From: Clostridia bacterium
GTDB taxonomy: Bacteria > Bacillota > Clostridia > Christensenellales > Borkfalkiaceae
Length of the DNA stretch: 47,291 nucleotides
Assembly: GCA_017886575.1 (NCBI GenBank)
Contig: JAGHJP010000035.1
Coordinates: 1 to 47,291, forward strand
Reading direction: 5' to 3'
Numbering within the stretch: position 1 is the first letter of the stretch; each line of letters starts with the position of its first letter. The position numbers and the translations under genes were made by a program. This document shows positions 7,039 through 15,035 of the stretch, in pieces. Below the pieces are notes generated by a model. That model was not told the origin of the DNA. It saw nothing but the letters and a program-made list of their open reading frames with translations, and searched no databases.

Positions 7039-7073
7039 ATGTACATTATAACGTACATTTTTACATTTGTCAA
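7039..7073 (-). promoter_or_regulatory. Promoter and operator of yefM-yoeB
   Basis: On the minus strand TTGACA (7073-7068), a 17-bp spacer and TATAAT (7050-7045) form a consensus promoter. ATGTAC (7039-7044) and GTACAT (7053-7058) form an inverted repeat centred on the -10 box. This contains TGTAC(A) half-sites as in known YefM-YoeB operators, so autorepression is expected. Confidence 0.88.
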
Positions 7074-7408
7074 GGGGAAAAAGGGAAAAATTTTTTCAGA
7101 CCACAATTCCTTCCTTAATAGATTTTTGCGGTCGGAGGGATCCGACCGCGACATGCGGGGGGAACGGCGCATGAGCCGCGACCCCGCACCAAAGGGGCAA
7201 GAAGTATATAGTATCCCCTGAAAAAGGCAAGGCGGGCGCCTCGGCGTAAGCAATCACACCGGAAGTCCCGCCCGCTCGCCCCGGGCGCGGGGCAGGTGTT
7301 TTTTCTCCGACAAGCGGGGGCAAAGGCAAAGAGCGTTTTGCTCCCGTGAAGGTAAAAACGTCCGCAAGGGCGCAAAAATAAAAAACAAAAAAGGAGTGTG
7401 TAGGCAAA
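7074..7408. other. 335-bp intergenic region with several GC hairpins
   Basis: No gene is supported. A perfect 9-bp stem GCGGTCGGA/TCCGACCGC lies at 7128-7149 and lacks a following T-run on either strand, so it is not an ordinary terminator. An AGGGG/CCCCT pair lies at about 7191-7219. A GCCCC/GGGGC hairpin followed after 5 nt by TTTTTT lies at about 7277-7303 and could be a weak terminator. The region could hold a leader, an origin or a packaging signal; no assignment is possible. Confidence 0.5.
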
Positions 7409-7963
7409 ATGGCAAGTGTATTGAGTCATATCCGGTCGGATAAGATCAAATGGGGGATCGCGGGAGTTATCCTGGTGGCGTTGATCGCGGCGGTGGTGGT
7501 GTTGAGCCTTTATATCGCCGGGGTGTTCGACAAGAGCGAAACGTACCGTTTTGAAGCGGAAGAGGCGGAGCTGGCAGGCGGCACGCAGGCGACGGTCGAA
7601 GGCGGGGTGGACTGCGTAGGCGAATTCATCGACAACGGAACGGTTGACCACACGATCACCTATCACGTGTTTTCCACGGGGGACGTTTCGGCGGCATTGC
7701 GCGTTTGTATCTCGGCGGACAGTATCGACCGGAACGTGAGCGACTTCATGGAGATCGAAGTGAACGGAGTGGCGCTGGATCCCGGGTATCGCGTGGTGAA
7801 GTATGCCGACCCCAAGACCTGGGCGGACTGGCGTGAAGTGGACGTCTGCGAGATCCAACTCAATGAGGGCATGAACGAGATCGTATTCACGGGAACGTAT
7901 GTCGGGACGAACTTCGACTGGATCGAACTGACGACGGACGGCGTGGCGCTGTTCTGCAACTGA
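7409..7963 (+). CDS. Membrane-anchored protein with CBM6/35-like beta-sandwich domain
   Basis: The 184-aa protein has a basic N-terminus, a transmembrane anchor (about 15-40, WGIAGVILVALIAAVVVLSLYIAGV) and one outside domain. The domain starts YRFEAEEAELAGG and runs through G-x-x-V, SAALRVCISADS, EIEVNGVALDPGY, LNEGMNEIVFTGT and NFDWIEL. Those strand signatures match carbohydrate-binding modules of families 6 and 35 (EAE...A.L.G, G.N.I.L, N.D.I.L). Binding to a surface glycan is inferred. AAAAAAGGAG precedes the ATG. It is the first of five consecutive membrane proteins (7409-11653) proposed as the virion or adsorption module. Confidence 0.78.
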   Translation: MASVLSHIRSDKIKWGIAGVILVALIAAVVVLSLYIAGVFDKSETYRFEAEEAELAGGTQATVEGGVDCVGEFIDNGTVDHTITYHVFSTGDVSAALRVCISADSIDRNVSDFMEIEVNGVALDPGYRVVKYADPKTWADWREVDVCEIQLNEGMNEIVFTGTYVGTNFDWIELTTDGVALFCN

Positions 7964-7986
7964 CGGAGACAAAGGAGGAGAGAAAA

Positions 7987-9060
7987 ATGTCGAATTACAG
8001 AAGCGGGTACGACAAGACGGCAAGGACGTGGATCGGGATCCTGGCGGTGTTCATGGTGCTGGTGATCGCGCTGGCGGTCATTTTCGGCGTGATGACGAAG
8101 GGCTTTACCGATTGGAGCATGTTTGGCGGCGAGCAGCAGGAACAGACGGACGAGGCAAGCAACGACAATCTGCTTGTGGAAGCAAACGGTTCGGATCGCA
8201 TGCAGTTGAACGTCATGCGCGCGGCAGCGGCGGAATCGGAAACGGAACAGATCACGGTGACGGCGACGATAACGCCGGCAGACGCGACCAACCGATATAT
8301 CAATTGGAGTTTGTCTTTCGAGAATGCCGATTCGGAATGGGCGACGGGTAAGGATCCCGGGGACTATGTGACGGTGACGCCGACGGATACATACCGGAAC
8401 GTGGTTGCGTTGGACTGTACGGGAGAGTTCGGGGAAGTGATCATCCTGACGGCGACGACGCAGGACAACGACGAGATCACGGCGACGTGCGAACTGAATT
8501 ACATGGCGCGGTACGACGTAACGCAGGGGATCGTGCTGGAAGCGACGGGCGCGGAAGAGGATATTACAATACCCTATGAAACGGGAACGTTTGCCCTGCC
8601 GTTCATGAACGGAGAAACGTACACGGCGAAAGCCGGCGGGTACGGCGTGGGGACCATGCAGGACGAACTGACGATCACGATCACTTCGGAATATCATTAC
8701 GATTCAATGTATAGCACGCCGGTATCCGCGTTCCTGGGTAAGCATTACGGCAGCGCTTCGATTGCCGATATGACGCTTTCGCCGGTGCAGTGGGATTCTT
8801 CGATCGTATTCGATCAAGAATTGTTGAACGATACGTTCGGAGACCATGCGGAGAGCGATTATGCCACATTGTACAGCGCGATCGCGGAGCAGGCGTTTGT
8901 TTCGGGGAACGGATATAAGAATTATATCGTGATCAACGTGACGGTCGAGGGGGAATATAGCGGCAGTGCGGAATACACGGCATACGGCTATATCGATCCG
9001 ACGGACATGGGTAAGAGCGTGACGGACGTGACGTTAGACGAGAACGAGATCATCTTTTAA
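7987..9060 (+). CDS. Membrane-anchored Ig-like (BIG2-type) extracytoplasmic protein
   Basis: The 357-aa protein has an N-terminal anchor (about 17-38, GILAVFMVLVIALAVIFGVM) and a large outside part. Residues about 85-165 read like a BIG2 domain (EQITVTATITPADATNRYINWSLSF...VTVTPTDTYRNVVALDCTGEFGEVIILTATTQDN). A second, beta-rich region follows. The C-terminus TDVTLDENEIIF looks like the first strand of another Ig-like domain cut off by the stop; the next gene ends similarly. AAAGGAGGAG precedes the start. Attachment or virion surface function is inferred. Confidence 0.78.
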   Translation: MSNYRSGYDKTARTWIGILAVFMVLVIALAVIFGVMTKGFTDWSMFGGEQQEQTDEASNDNLLVEANGSDRMQLNVMRAAAAESETEQITVTATITPADATNRYINWSLSFENADSEWATGKDPGDYVTVTPTDTYRNVVALDCTGEFGEVIILTATTQDNDEITATCELNYMARYDVTQGIVLEATGAEEDITIPYETGTFALPFMNGETYTAKAGGYGVGTMQDELTITITSEYHYDSMYSTPVSAFLGKHYGSASIADMTLSPVQWDSSIVFDQELLNDTFGDHAESDYATLYSAIAEQAFVSGNGYKNYIVINVTVEGEYSGSAEYTAYGYIDPTDMGKSVTDVTLDENEIIF

Positions 9061-9075
9061 TACTCGGGAAAGGCG

Positions 9076-9648
9076 GTGAAGGAAATGGCGGGGAGCGGAA
9101 GCAAGGCGCGGACGGTGATACTGTGTATTGTGCTCGGGGTGTTGATATTGGCAGCGGGCGGGTTCTGCGCGTTCTATTTCGGGTACCTCGGAGACGGAAA
9201 GGTGCTCCTGACGCAAGCGGGGCAGCGGATAGAGAGCGGGGATTCGCTCGGGCGAGTGGAGAGCGGAACGGAGTTCGGGCTCATCGGCACGGGCGAGTAT
9301 GATATAAATATCTATGCGTATGCAAGCGAAGGGAACGATTTTTCTTTCCGTGTCGGTGCGGCAGAAGAGCGGAGCTGGGCGGAAATGGACGGGCAAGATC
9401 TGACGCCGGGGTTCGGCTTGGAACGCGGCGGGTTCGCGGGGTTCGGCAGTCTGACGGTGACCTTTACGGGGTTGGAAGATATTCTGCAAACCTTTTTCGA
9501 GGCGGAAATCGCGTTTACGGACGCGGTGCCCGAAGAAGATCTGTTCCGGCTGGTCATTGCCGAGGGCGGTGAGACGCGCCTGTCGGTCACGTTCGGGCTG
9601 TTGGAACTTGAATCGCTTACCTTGGATCCGCCGTATATCATCTTTTGA
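9076..9648 (+). CDS. Membrane-anchored extracytoplasmic protein
   Basis: The 190-aa protein starts with GTG at 9076 or ATG at 9085 (MAGSGSKAR); the ribosome-binding region GGAAAGG favours the former. The transmembrane anchor is about residues 13-36 (VILCIVLGVLILAAGGFCAFYF). The outside part is beta-rich (FSFRVGAAEERSWAEMDGQDLTPG, GSLTVTFTGLEDIL, TRLSVTFGLLELESLTLD) and ends LDPPYIIF, close to the tail of the preceding protein. It sits 15 bp downstream of that gene. No known domain is recognised. Confidence 0.73.
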   Translation: MKEMAGSGSKARTVILCIVLGVLILAAGGFCAFYFGYLGDGKVLLTQAGQRIESGDSLGRVESGTEFGLIGTGEYDINIYAYASEGNDFSFRVGAAEERSWAEMDGQDLTPGFGLERGGFAGFGSLTVTFTGLEDILQTFFEAEIAFTDAVPEEDLFRLVIAEGGETRLSVTFGLLELESLTLDPPYIIF

Positions 9649-9657
9649 GGCTGGACT

Positions 9658-9897
9658 ATGGCAAAAGCAAGAGCAAAAGCACATAAAACGCGGGCATGGG
9701 TAGCATGTCTGATTTGTATGACGAAAATCATGATCGCGGTCATGGCAGCGTTTGCGGGGATATTCTCCGCAAGCGCAATTTCCGCGTTTGCGGCGGAAAA
9801 TTATCCGTATGACGCCACGGCGATCGAGGAGGATCTTTCGGGGCTGGGCGCGGAGATCCCGGATATAAGCGTGCAGGGCGAGGCGTGCAGGTCATAG
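9658..9897 (+). CDS. N-terminal piece (signal peptide) of a frameshifted surface protein
   Basis: This 79-residue frame has a basic N-terminus (AKARAKAHKTRAW), a hydrophobic signal segment (about 16-45) with a probable cleavage at SAFAAEN, and about 25 mature residues ending GAEIPDISVQ before the frame closes at TAG 9897. The remainder of the protein continues in the -1 frame from about 9885. A direct repeat GCGTGCAGG (9869-9877 and 9883-9891) brackets the breakpoint. Removing one 14-bp repeat period would give one continuous protein reading DISVQVIALAEF. It is either a decayed gene or an OFF state of a slippage-prone locus. Confidence 0.7.
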   Translation: MAKARAKAHKTRAWVACLICMTKIMIAVMAAFAGIFSASAISAFAAENYPYDATAIEEDLSGLGAEIPDISVQGEACRS

Positions 9898-11471
9898 CCC
9901 TGGCGGAGTTTGCGTTTGCGGAAGATCCCGCAGATTGCGAAAACTATGCCCTGTACCTGTATGTGTACGACCCCGCGGGGAAGTCTTATTCCCTGATGAC
10001 GGACGAAAACGCCGTCAACATGGCGGTGAGTTATGACGGGAACGGCGAAGCGAACGGATATATGAATCTGCCGCTCGTATACTGCTCGAACACGGACGAC
10101 AAGACGGTGTGGAAGTACCGCGTTGTGGATAAGGACGGACAAGTTTTGGCGAACGCGCAGGCGCAGGACGCGGCGGAAGGGCAGCGGCGGTACGACGTCG
10201 TGGGGGTACAGTTGCGGGAAGTCGGCGAAGCCATGGCGGAAGACCATAAGGTGGGCAGGACGTTCTATTACGAGGGCTATGCCGAGGGCATGAGCGGCGA
10301 GAGCGCGCTCTCTTCCACGCTGACGGTGAACAATGAAAAGGTCGTGAGCCTGGAAGTGGAACATGCCTTTTACCGCCCGGACGAAGAAAATGAGGGCGGC
10401 AGCAATACCTATGACAGCCTGGCAAGCGTATATTTTGCGATCCCGAACGAGTACATAGAGGCATACGGCGAGTTGTACGCCGTGCATGCGGAGTATTTGA
10501 AGGCGTTGACCGATTACATTTTCGTAACGGGCAACAGCGAAGTATATAATGAACTTTCGCAGCATGTCGGGGAGAGCCTGGACGGGTTGGATCTTCGGTA
10601 CGGTTTCGGTGCAGGACGGTATTATATATTGGACGAACAGCATATCGGGTACAATCTGACATACAACATGCAAAAAGATAAAAACGGTATATATTATCAC
10701 CAAAGCGATAGGGCATTGAATAAGCTCTGCTATGTTTTTCCGGCGGAAGAAGATAAGGCGTCGGAACGGATCATATCGACGGACGAACTGACGGAATACA
10801 TGCTGAATTTTTCTTCGGGAAAGAGCGATTTGGTGCTTGGGCGATATGCGCGGGAACTGTTTGCCGAAGTCGACGCAGAGAAAACGCCCGTATATCTTTC
10901 GGCAAGCGATTCGCTGCCGATCACGCAGGTAAACCTGAATGACTGGTGGGACAGATTCTTTGGGGACAATTATACGGAAGTGCAATACAACGTGCCGGCG
11001 ATCCAGCGGATAGAAAAAGCGGAGAGCGCGGAGCAGGTGCAGGCGGATTATTACATAGACGAAACATGCTATGACGATTTTAAGGCATATTACGACGCGC
11101 ACAGTGCGGATTCGGCGGTGTATGTGTTCCATTTTGCGGTAGACGATTATTACAGCGTGGGCGCAGTGAACCTGGACAATGAATCGGATTGGTACTATGA
11201 AATGGAGCAAACGTCGAGGGTGGGGAAAAACGCCTATCTCGCGCAGGAAGCGGTGTACCTGGATTTTGACATCATCGACATATCCATGAAGGACGGGGAG
11301 AAGGTGACGGTGCTCGGAGTAGTGTCCGACCCGATCGACGTCATCTCGTCGATCACGCCGCCCCCGAGTGAAGACGTGTGGTGGATCGTGGCGGTGATTA
11401 TCGCGGCGGTGCTGATCATTATCCTTGTCATCGTACAGATCGTGCGGAACCAAAGCGGAGGGAAAGCATAA
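9885..11471 (+). CDS. Large ectodomain with C-terminal membrane anchor; main part of the frameshifted surface protein
   Basis: This 528-residue frame opens at GTG 9885 but lacks a signal peptide and a proper ribosome-binding site. It is best seen as the body of the protein begun at 9658. It starts VIALAEFAFAEDPADCENYALYLYVYDP and contains a long soluble ectodomain. It ends with a Pro-rich linker (ITPPPSEDVWW) and one transmembrane helix (about 500-522, IVAVIIAAVLIIILVIVQIV) followed by RNQSGGKA. Signal peptide, big ectodomain and C-terminal anchor form a type I topology, as in filamentous-phage adsorption proteins (pIII). That analogy is structural only. Its stop overlaps the next start by one base. 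Confidence 0.8.
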   Translation: MQVIALAEFAFAEDPADCENYALYLYVYDPAGKSYSLMTDENAVNMAVSYDGNGEANGYMNLPLVYCSNTDDKTVWKYRVVDKDGQVLANAQAQDAAEGQRRYDVVGVQLREVGEAMAEDHKVGRTFYYEGYAEGMSGESALSSTLTVNNEKVVSLEVEHAFYRPDEENEGGSNTYDSLASVYFAIPNEYIEAYGELYAVHAEYLKALTDYIFVTGNSEVYNELSQHVGESLDGLDLRYGFGAGRYYILDEQHIGYNLTYNMQKDKNGIYYHQSDRALNKLCYVFPAEEDKASERIISTDELTEYMLNFSSGKSDLVLGRYARELFAEVDAEKTPVYLSASDSLPITQVNLNDWWDRFFGDNYTEVQYNVPAIQRIEKAESAEQVQADYYIDETCYDDFKAYYDAHSADSAVYVFHFAVDDYYSVGAVNLDNESDWYYEMEQTSRVGKNAYLAQEAVYLDFDIIDISMKDGEKVTVLGVVSDPIDVISSITPPPSEDVWWIVAVIIAAVLIIILVIVQIVRNQSGGKA

Positions 11472-11653
11472 TGATAGAAAGTTTGATTTGTTTATTGCTT
11501 GTCATCGTGGCGCGGATCACGGTGGGAGAACTTGCGGGGAAGTTTGATTTCTTAGTAAGCTGGGAACCCTGGCTGAACGGTGCAATTGTCGTGTTTGCGG
11601 TTATTACGCTGATATTTATTATCGTGAAGATTATCAAGACGGCGCGGAAATAA
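11471..11653 (+). CDS. 60-aa two-segment membrane protein; candidate major coat protein
   Basis: The protein has a hydrophobic N-terminal segment (about 4-18, SLICLLLVIVARITV), an intermediate stretch with acidic and aromatic residues (GELAGKFDFLVSWEPWLNG), a second hydrophobic segment (about 38-54, AIVVFAVITLIFIIVKI) and a basic C-terminus IKTARK. Leader-like segment, amphipathic region, membrane segment and basic tail are the layout of pVIII-type major coat proteins of filamentous phages. A holin-like or accessory membrane role remains equally possible on sequence alone. The ATG at 11471 overlaps the upstream TAA by one base. Confidence 0.75.
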   Translation: MIESLICLLLVIVARITVGELAGKFDFLVSWEPWLNGAIVVFAVITLIFIIVKIIKTARK

Positions 11654-11676
11654 GCGTGAAAAGGAGTGGCGGAAGA

Positions 11677-11970
11677 ATGGCGGTGAAGAACAAAAAGAAC
11701 GCGCCCATGCCCAAGAAAACAGCAAAGAGCGTGCCGAAGAGAAAGCCGGCGGTGAAGCGATCGCCGCCGGCGATATACAGCCGCGTTTTAGACGGTGCAA
11801 CAGACGTATACAAGACCAAAAACAAGATCGCGGTGCGGAAAGTTTCGGGGGCGATCGATCCCCGCACGGGGAAAGTTGTGCTGACGGATAAGACGCGCTA
11901 TTATCCTGACACAGAAAAAAACCGCGCGGCGGTAAAAAAGTATTTCGGGAAGATCAGAAAAGGCAGATGA
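11677..11970 (+). CDS. Small very basic protein with Lys/Pro-rich N-terminus
   Basis: The 97-aa protein starts at ATG 11677 with AAGGAG 10 nt upstream; a GTG at 11656 would precede that site and is not chosen. The N-terminal third is Lys, Pro and Ala (KNKKNAPMPKKTAKSVPKRKP). The rest reads AIYSRVLDGATDVYKTKNKIAVRKVSGAIDP and ends KYFGKIRKGR. DNA binding or virion packaging is plausible from charge, but nothing more can be said. It is the first of three highly basic proteins in a row. Confidence 0.7.
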   Translation: MAVKNKKNAPMPKKTAKSVPKRKPAVKRSPPAIYSRVLDGATDVYKTKNKIAVRKVSGAIDPRTGKVVLTDKTRYYPDTEKNRAAVKKYFGKIRKGR

Positions 11971-11997
11971 ACAAACGAAAATTAAAGGAGCGGGAAG

Positions 11998-13533
11998 ATG
12001 AAGAGAGCCAAGACGAGAAGGACGGGCAAAACGTTCAAGGTAAAGGACGAAGAGCAGAAGCGGGAGATCACCCGCCCGGGTACGCGGAAGCGGGTAAAGA
12101 AGAGCCCGGAGCCGCGGGGAACGGGGGTGCGGATAAAGCCCGATCTCCATAAACGTCCCTACGGACTGTTGGAAAGCGTCGGGATCTATGCGGACGGGCT
12201 GACGCCGGGACAAGCGTGGGCGACGTGGGACGCATACCGCCGCGACGTTGCGGCGGCAAAGCGGGAAGCGAAGAACGCGCCCGCGAAAAAGGCAAAGCCG
12301 AAGGCGGAAAAGGAGAAATACCCGGCGGGCACGGTCCGGGACCTGATACTGCACGGGACAATAGAGGAACGGGAACGTTACATGAAGACGTTGTCGCCGT
12401 CGGACCGTGCAAAAATGCAAAAGGAACTCGACAAGCAAAAACAACTGCCCGCGAAGGCGAAGAAGCCGATAAAGTCGGCAGGGAAACGGGACGTGAAAGT
12501 CAGAGCGAAGGGCAAGGGCAAGAAATTGTCGGCGCCCGCGCCCGCGGCAAAGGCGATCAAGAAAAAGCCGGTGACGGGTAAAAAACTGTTTTTCCGGAGC
12601 AAGCAATACGACATCAGCGAGGACGCGGCGGCGCGGGCGAAAGAGATGACGTCGTTTTTCGACTATAAGCAAGGCAGCGCGACGGCGGGGTACCGTGCGG
12701 AAGTGGCGTCCTTCGACGAAAAGGTCAACAAACTTTTCGAGAAGTACAAAAATAACGACAGTCTGACGGAAGCGGACCGGGAACGCGCATTGCGGATCGC
12801 GGAGCGGTATTCCAAGAAACTTGCGGAATCGACGAACAAGATCAACGAGATCGAAGGGCGGTATCCGTCCTGGTTCATCGCGGGACCGGCAAAGTATAAC
12901 ACGCGCAAGCACGAGCGGAAAATGTCGGCGTTGGACGCGGCGTATAAAGAGCGCCCGGAAGAGAAGGAATATTTGCGGAAAATCCAAGGGATATTGAGCA
13001 ACCGCGCGATCGCGTCGGGGGACGAGAACGCGGCTGGGAAGTTGCAGAAAAAACTCAAAGACCTGGAAGCAGAGCAGGAACGGGACAAGGAGATGAACGC
13101 CTATTTCCGGAAACATAAAACGCTGGTGGGATATAAAGGCGTGAGCGAAAAGGCGGCACGGGCATGGCAGGAAAAACACGATAGCGGGGACTATTTCGCC
13201 CGCGTCCCCGTGTATCCATGGCAATTACAAAACCGCAACGCGGAGATCCGGCGTGTGAAAGAGCGTATCGCGGCGTTGGAAAAGGAAAAGACGGCGGGGA
13301 CGCGGACGCATACATACGAGGGCTTGCCGGGGCTGGAAGTGGTGGAGAACGCGGAAAACATGCGCATTCAGTTGAAGTTTGACGGCAAACCGGACGAAGA
13401 AACGCGTGCGACGTTGAAAGGCAACGGGTTCCGTTGGTCGCCGAAAGAGGGCGCGTGGCAGCGGCAGTTGAACAATAACGGGCGGTATGCGGCAAAGAAC
13501 GTTTTGCAGAAATTAAAGGACAAAGACAAATGA
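11998..13533 (+). CDS. Large basic protein with C-terminal KGxxRW-type domain found in mobile-element proteins
   Basis: The 511-aa protein has a basic, disordered N-terminus (1-50) and a Lys/Ala-rich linker (about 85-190). A helical central region (about 215-400) contains RKHERKMSALDAAYKER and SNRAIASGDENAAGKLQKKLKDLEAEQ, resembling DUF3560-like mobile-element proteins. The C-terminal domain (about 440-508) has IQLKFDGKPDEETRATLKGNGFRWSPKEGAWQRQL. That last pattern recurs at the ends of plasmid, ICE and phage proteins of unknown role. GGAG lies before the ATG. The stop overlaps the next start. Function unknown; nucleic-acid contact is likely from charge. Confidence 0.75.
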   Translation: MKRAKTRRTGKTFKVKDEEQKREITRPGTRKRVKKSPEPRGTGVRIKPDLHKRPYGLLESVGIYADGLTPGQAWATWDAYRRDVAAAKREAKNAPAKKAKPKAEKEKYPAGTVRDLILHGTIEERERYMKTLSPSDRAKMQKELDKQKQLPAKAKKPIKSAGKRDVKVRAKGKGKKLSAPAPAAKAIKKKPVTGKKLFFRSKQYDISEDAAARAKEMTSFFDYKQGSATAGYRAEVASFDEKVNKLFEKYKNNDSLTEADRERALRIAERYSKKLAESTNKINEIEGRYPSWFIAGPAKYNTRKHERKMSALDAAYKERPEEKEYLRKIQGILSNRAIASGDENAAGKLQKKLKDLEAEQERDKEMNAYFRKHKTLVGYKGVSEKAARAWQEKHDSGDYFARVPVYPWQLQNRNAEIRRVKERIAALEKEKTAGTRTHTYEGLPGLEVVENAENMRIQLKFDGKPDEETRATLKGNGFRWSPKEGAWQRQLNNNGRYAAKNVLQKLKDKDK

Positions 13534-14078
13534 CGAAAAAGACGACGAAAAACGGCGGGCGGAGCGGAGCAAAGCCAAAAAAGAAAAACACCATGCCCGT
13601 AAATACGGCAACAACCAAAAAGAAAGCCACCATGCCCGCGAACACGGCAAAAAAGAAAACGCCCGCGGAACACGTTAATAGTCGTGCCCGCGGGGAAAGT
13701 GTCGGAAAGGTTTACCGGGGAAAAACGAAGTACATAGATCCGGAAACAAAAGCCGAAAGAAATTATGTGGTAGTAGTCGATGACGGCAAGCGTGTATCCG
13801 TAGCGAAATTGAAATCGATCAAGATCTTTGATGAGAACGGCAGAAATGCCGATAGGGCGTTGGTGGAAATCAATGCTACCCGTTATGGGTTAGAAAAGCG
13901 TACCGGTGTGGACTTTCAAACCTTTGACCAAAATCGCATGTCAAAAAAGCCATTGCAATTAGAGGATAACGACGTTTTCCCCGAAGGGAAAGAGCGATTC
14001 AAACTTGGCAGCCATGATACACATAAAGTATTGGTACATACAAACAAGGTACCGAGATCCAAAAAGAAAAAGAGGTAA
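13530..14078 (+). CDS. Basic protein with Lys/Thr-rich repeat N-terminus
   Basis: The 182-aa protein starts in an ATGA overlap with the previous stop. Residues 1-45 are almost only Lys, Thr, Asn, Ala and Pro, with a repeated TMPxNTA unit (TMPVNTA and TMPANTA) that also shows as a DNA repeat at 13591 and 13630. A more ordinary domain follows (GKVYRGKTKYIDPETKAERNYVVVVDDGKRVSVAKLKSIKIF). Its strand-rich pattern and the Lys/Arg-rich end (KVPRSKKKKR) suggest a nucleic-acid binder. No family recognised. Confidence 0.7.
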   Translation: MTKKTTKNGGRSGAKPKKKNTMPVNTATTKKKATMPANTAKKKTPAEHVNSRARGESVGKVYRGKTKYIDPETKAERNYVVVVDDGKRVSVAKLKSIKIFDENGRNADRALVEINATRYGLEKRTGVDFQTFDQNRMSKKPLQLEDNDVFPEGKERFKLGSHDTHKVLVHTNKVPRSKKKKR

Positions 14079-14102
14079 CAAATGTTACCTCTGTCTGCGG
14101 GT
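14071..14102. terminator. Hairpin at the end of the basic-protein series
   Basis: AGAGGTAAC (14071-14079) and GTTACCTCT (14084-14092) form a perfect 9-bp stem overlapping the stop of the previous gene. On the minus strand it is followed by TTTTTCTTTTT. On the plus strand no T-run follows, so its terminating activity for the upstream genes is doubtful. Confidence 0.45.
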
Positions 14103-14223
14103 CGGAACAGCAAAAGCCGCCGACATAAACAATCCCGAAGGATTGAGTTCGCTACCTTGTATATATAATACGCGATAACCGGGAAAAAGTCAAGCGAAAA
14201 ATGAAAAAAAGAGGGAAGAAAAA

Positions 14224-15012
14224 ATGCTCGTGGGGATCTTCGGGTTGCCGGGAGTGGGCAAGACCGCCCTGAACTCGCATTTTTTAATAGACGGGTACAT
14301 GCGGGAAGGAGAGTACCGCCTGGAAAGCGCGGTGGCGGCGATCAAGGGCTACGCCCGCGCGCAGCATAGGCTTTTCACCCTGCCGGAAAAGCCGCCCTAT
14401 TACGCAACGTATGACGTCAACTTCCTGGTGGACTACGAAGAATACTTCACGCCGTACACGTTCAACCCCTATTACTTCGGTTTTCAGAACGACAATCTGC
14501 CCGTGATGAGGTTGGCGCCGTATGCGCAGGTGCACATCATGGAAGCGCAGAAATACTTCGATTCGCGCCAAAGCGCGACGTTCCCGAGTTGGACGAGCCG
14601 CGCGTGGGAAACACACCGGCACTTTCATATCGACATGTATTACGACGTGCAGCGGATCGACCTGGTGGATCTGAATATCCGGCGGATCACGGAAGTGTAC
14701 TATTGCGTGTTGGGCATGGAGAACATATACCGGAAGAACGGCAGCCTGGAAAAATCGCTCTTTCATGTGTTGCGTTTTGACGGGTATAACGAGGTCAACG
14801 ATTATCTGAACTACGGAAAGGGCGGCAGGGCGCAGGTGATCGAGCACAAGGGCAATATATTCGATTGTTACAATTCCTTTGACTGTGCGGACGATTTTAT
14901 CCCGACAAAAAACGAAGATTTTGAATTTATCACGCGGGAGAGCAAGGGAGCGCGGGCGCGGGAAATCAACGCTTCGGCGGAGCCGTATAGATTCCGCCAT
15001 GCGGCGAAGTGA
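14224..15012 (+). CDS. zot: Zot/pI-like P-loop ATPase
   Basis: The 262-aa protein opens with MLVGIFGLPGVGKT, a Walker A motif at about 7-14. It has the Zot-type Walker B region VHIMEAQKYFDSRQ (about 107-120) and then ETHRHFHIDMYYDVQRIDLVDLNIRRITE. That block corresponds to the HRH-G-D-I-I-x-x-Q...ID..IR signature of the zonular occludens toxin (Zot) family. Zot is the filamentous-phage pI morphogenesis ATPase that drives virion extrusion through the inner membrane. Unlike typical pI, no transmembrane helix or periplasmic tail is evident; the C-terminus is charged and ends at 262. It is the hallmark gene that suggests an inovirus-like element. Confidence 0.82.
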   Translation: MLVGIFGLPGVGKTALNSHFLIDGYMREGEYRLESAVAAIKGYARAQHRLFTLPEKPPYYATYDVNFLVDYEEYFTPYTFNPYYFGFQNDNLPVMRLAPYAQVHIMEAQKYFDSRQSATFPSWTSRAWETHRHFHIDMYYDVQRIDLVDLNIRRITEVYYCVLGMENIYRKNGSLEKSLFHVLRFDGYNEVNDYLNYGKGGRAQVIEHKGNIFDCYNSFDCADDFIPTKNEDFEFITRESKGARAREINASAEPYRFRHAAK

Positions 15013-15035
15013 GGAGAAGGCGAGGAGGAAAACGT

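Noticed and set aside
9868-9891. Programmed -1 frameshift to join the two surface-protein frames
   Set aside because: No slippery heptamer or downstream pseudoknot is evident. The 9-bp repeats explain the shift better as a mutation or slippage event.
9801-11453. 550-residue minus-strand open frame
   Set aside because: It is antisense to the ectodomain protein, with His/Arg/Ile-rich shadow composition.
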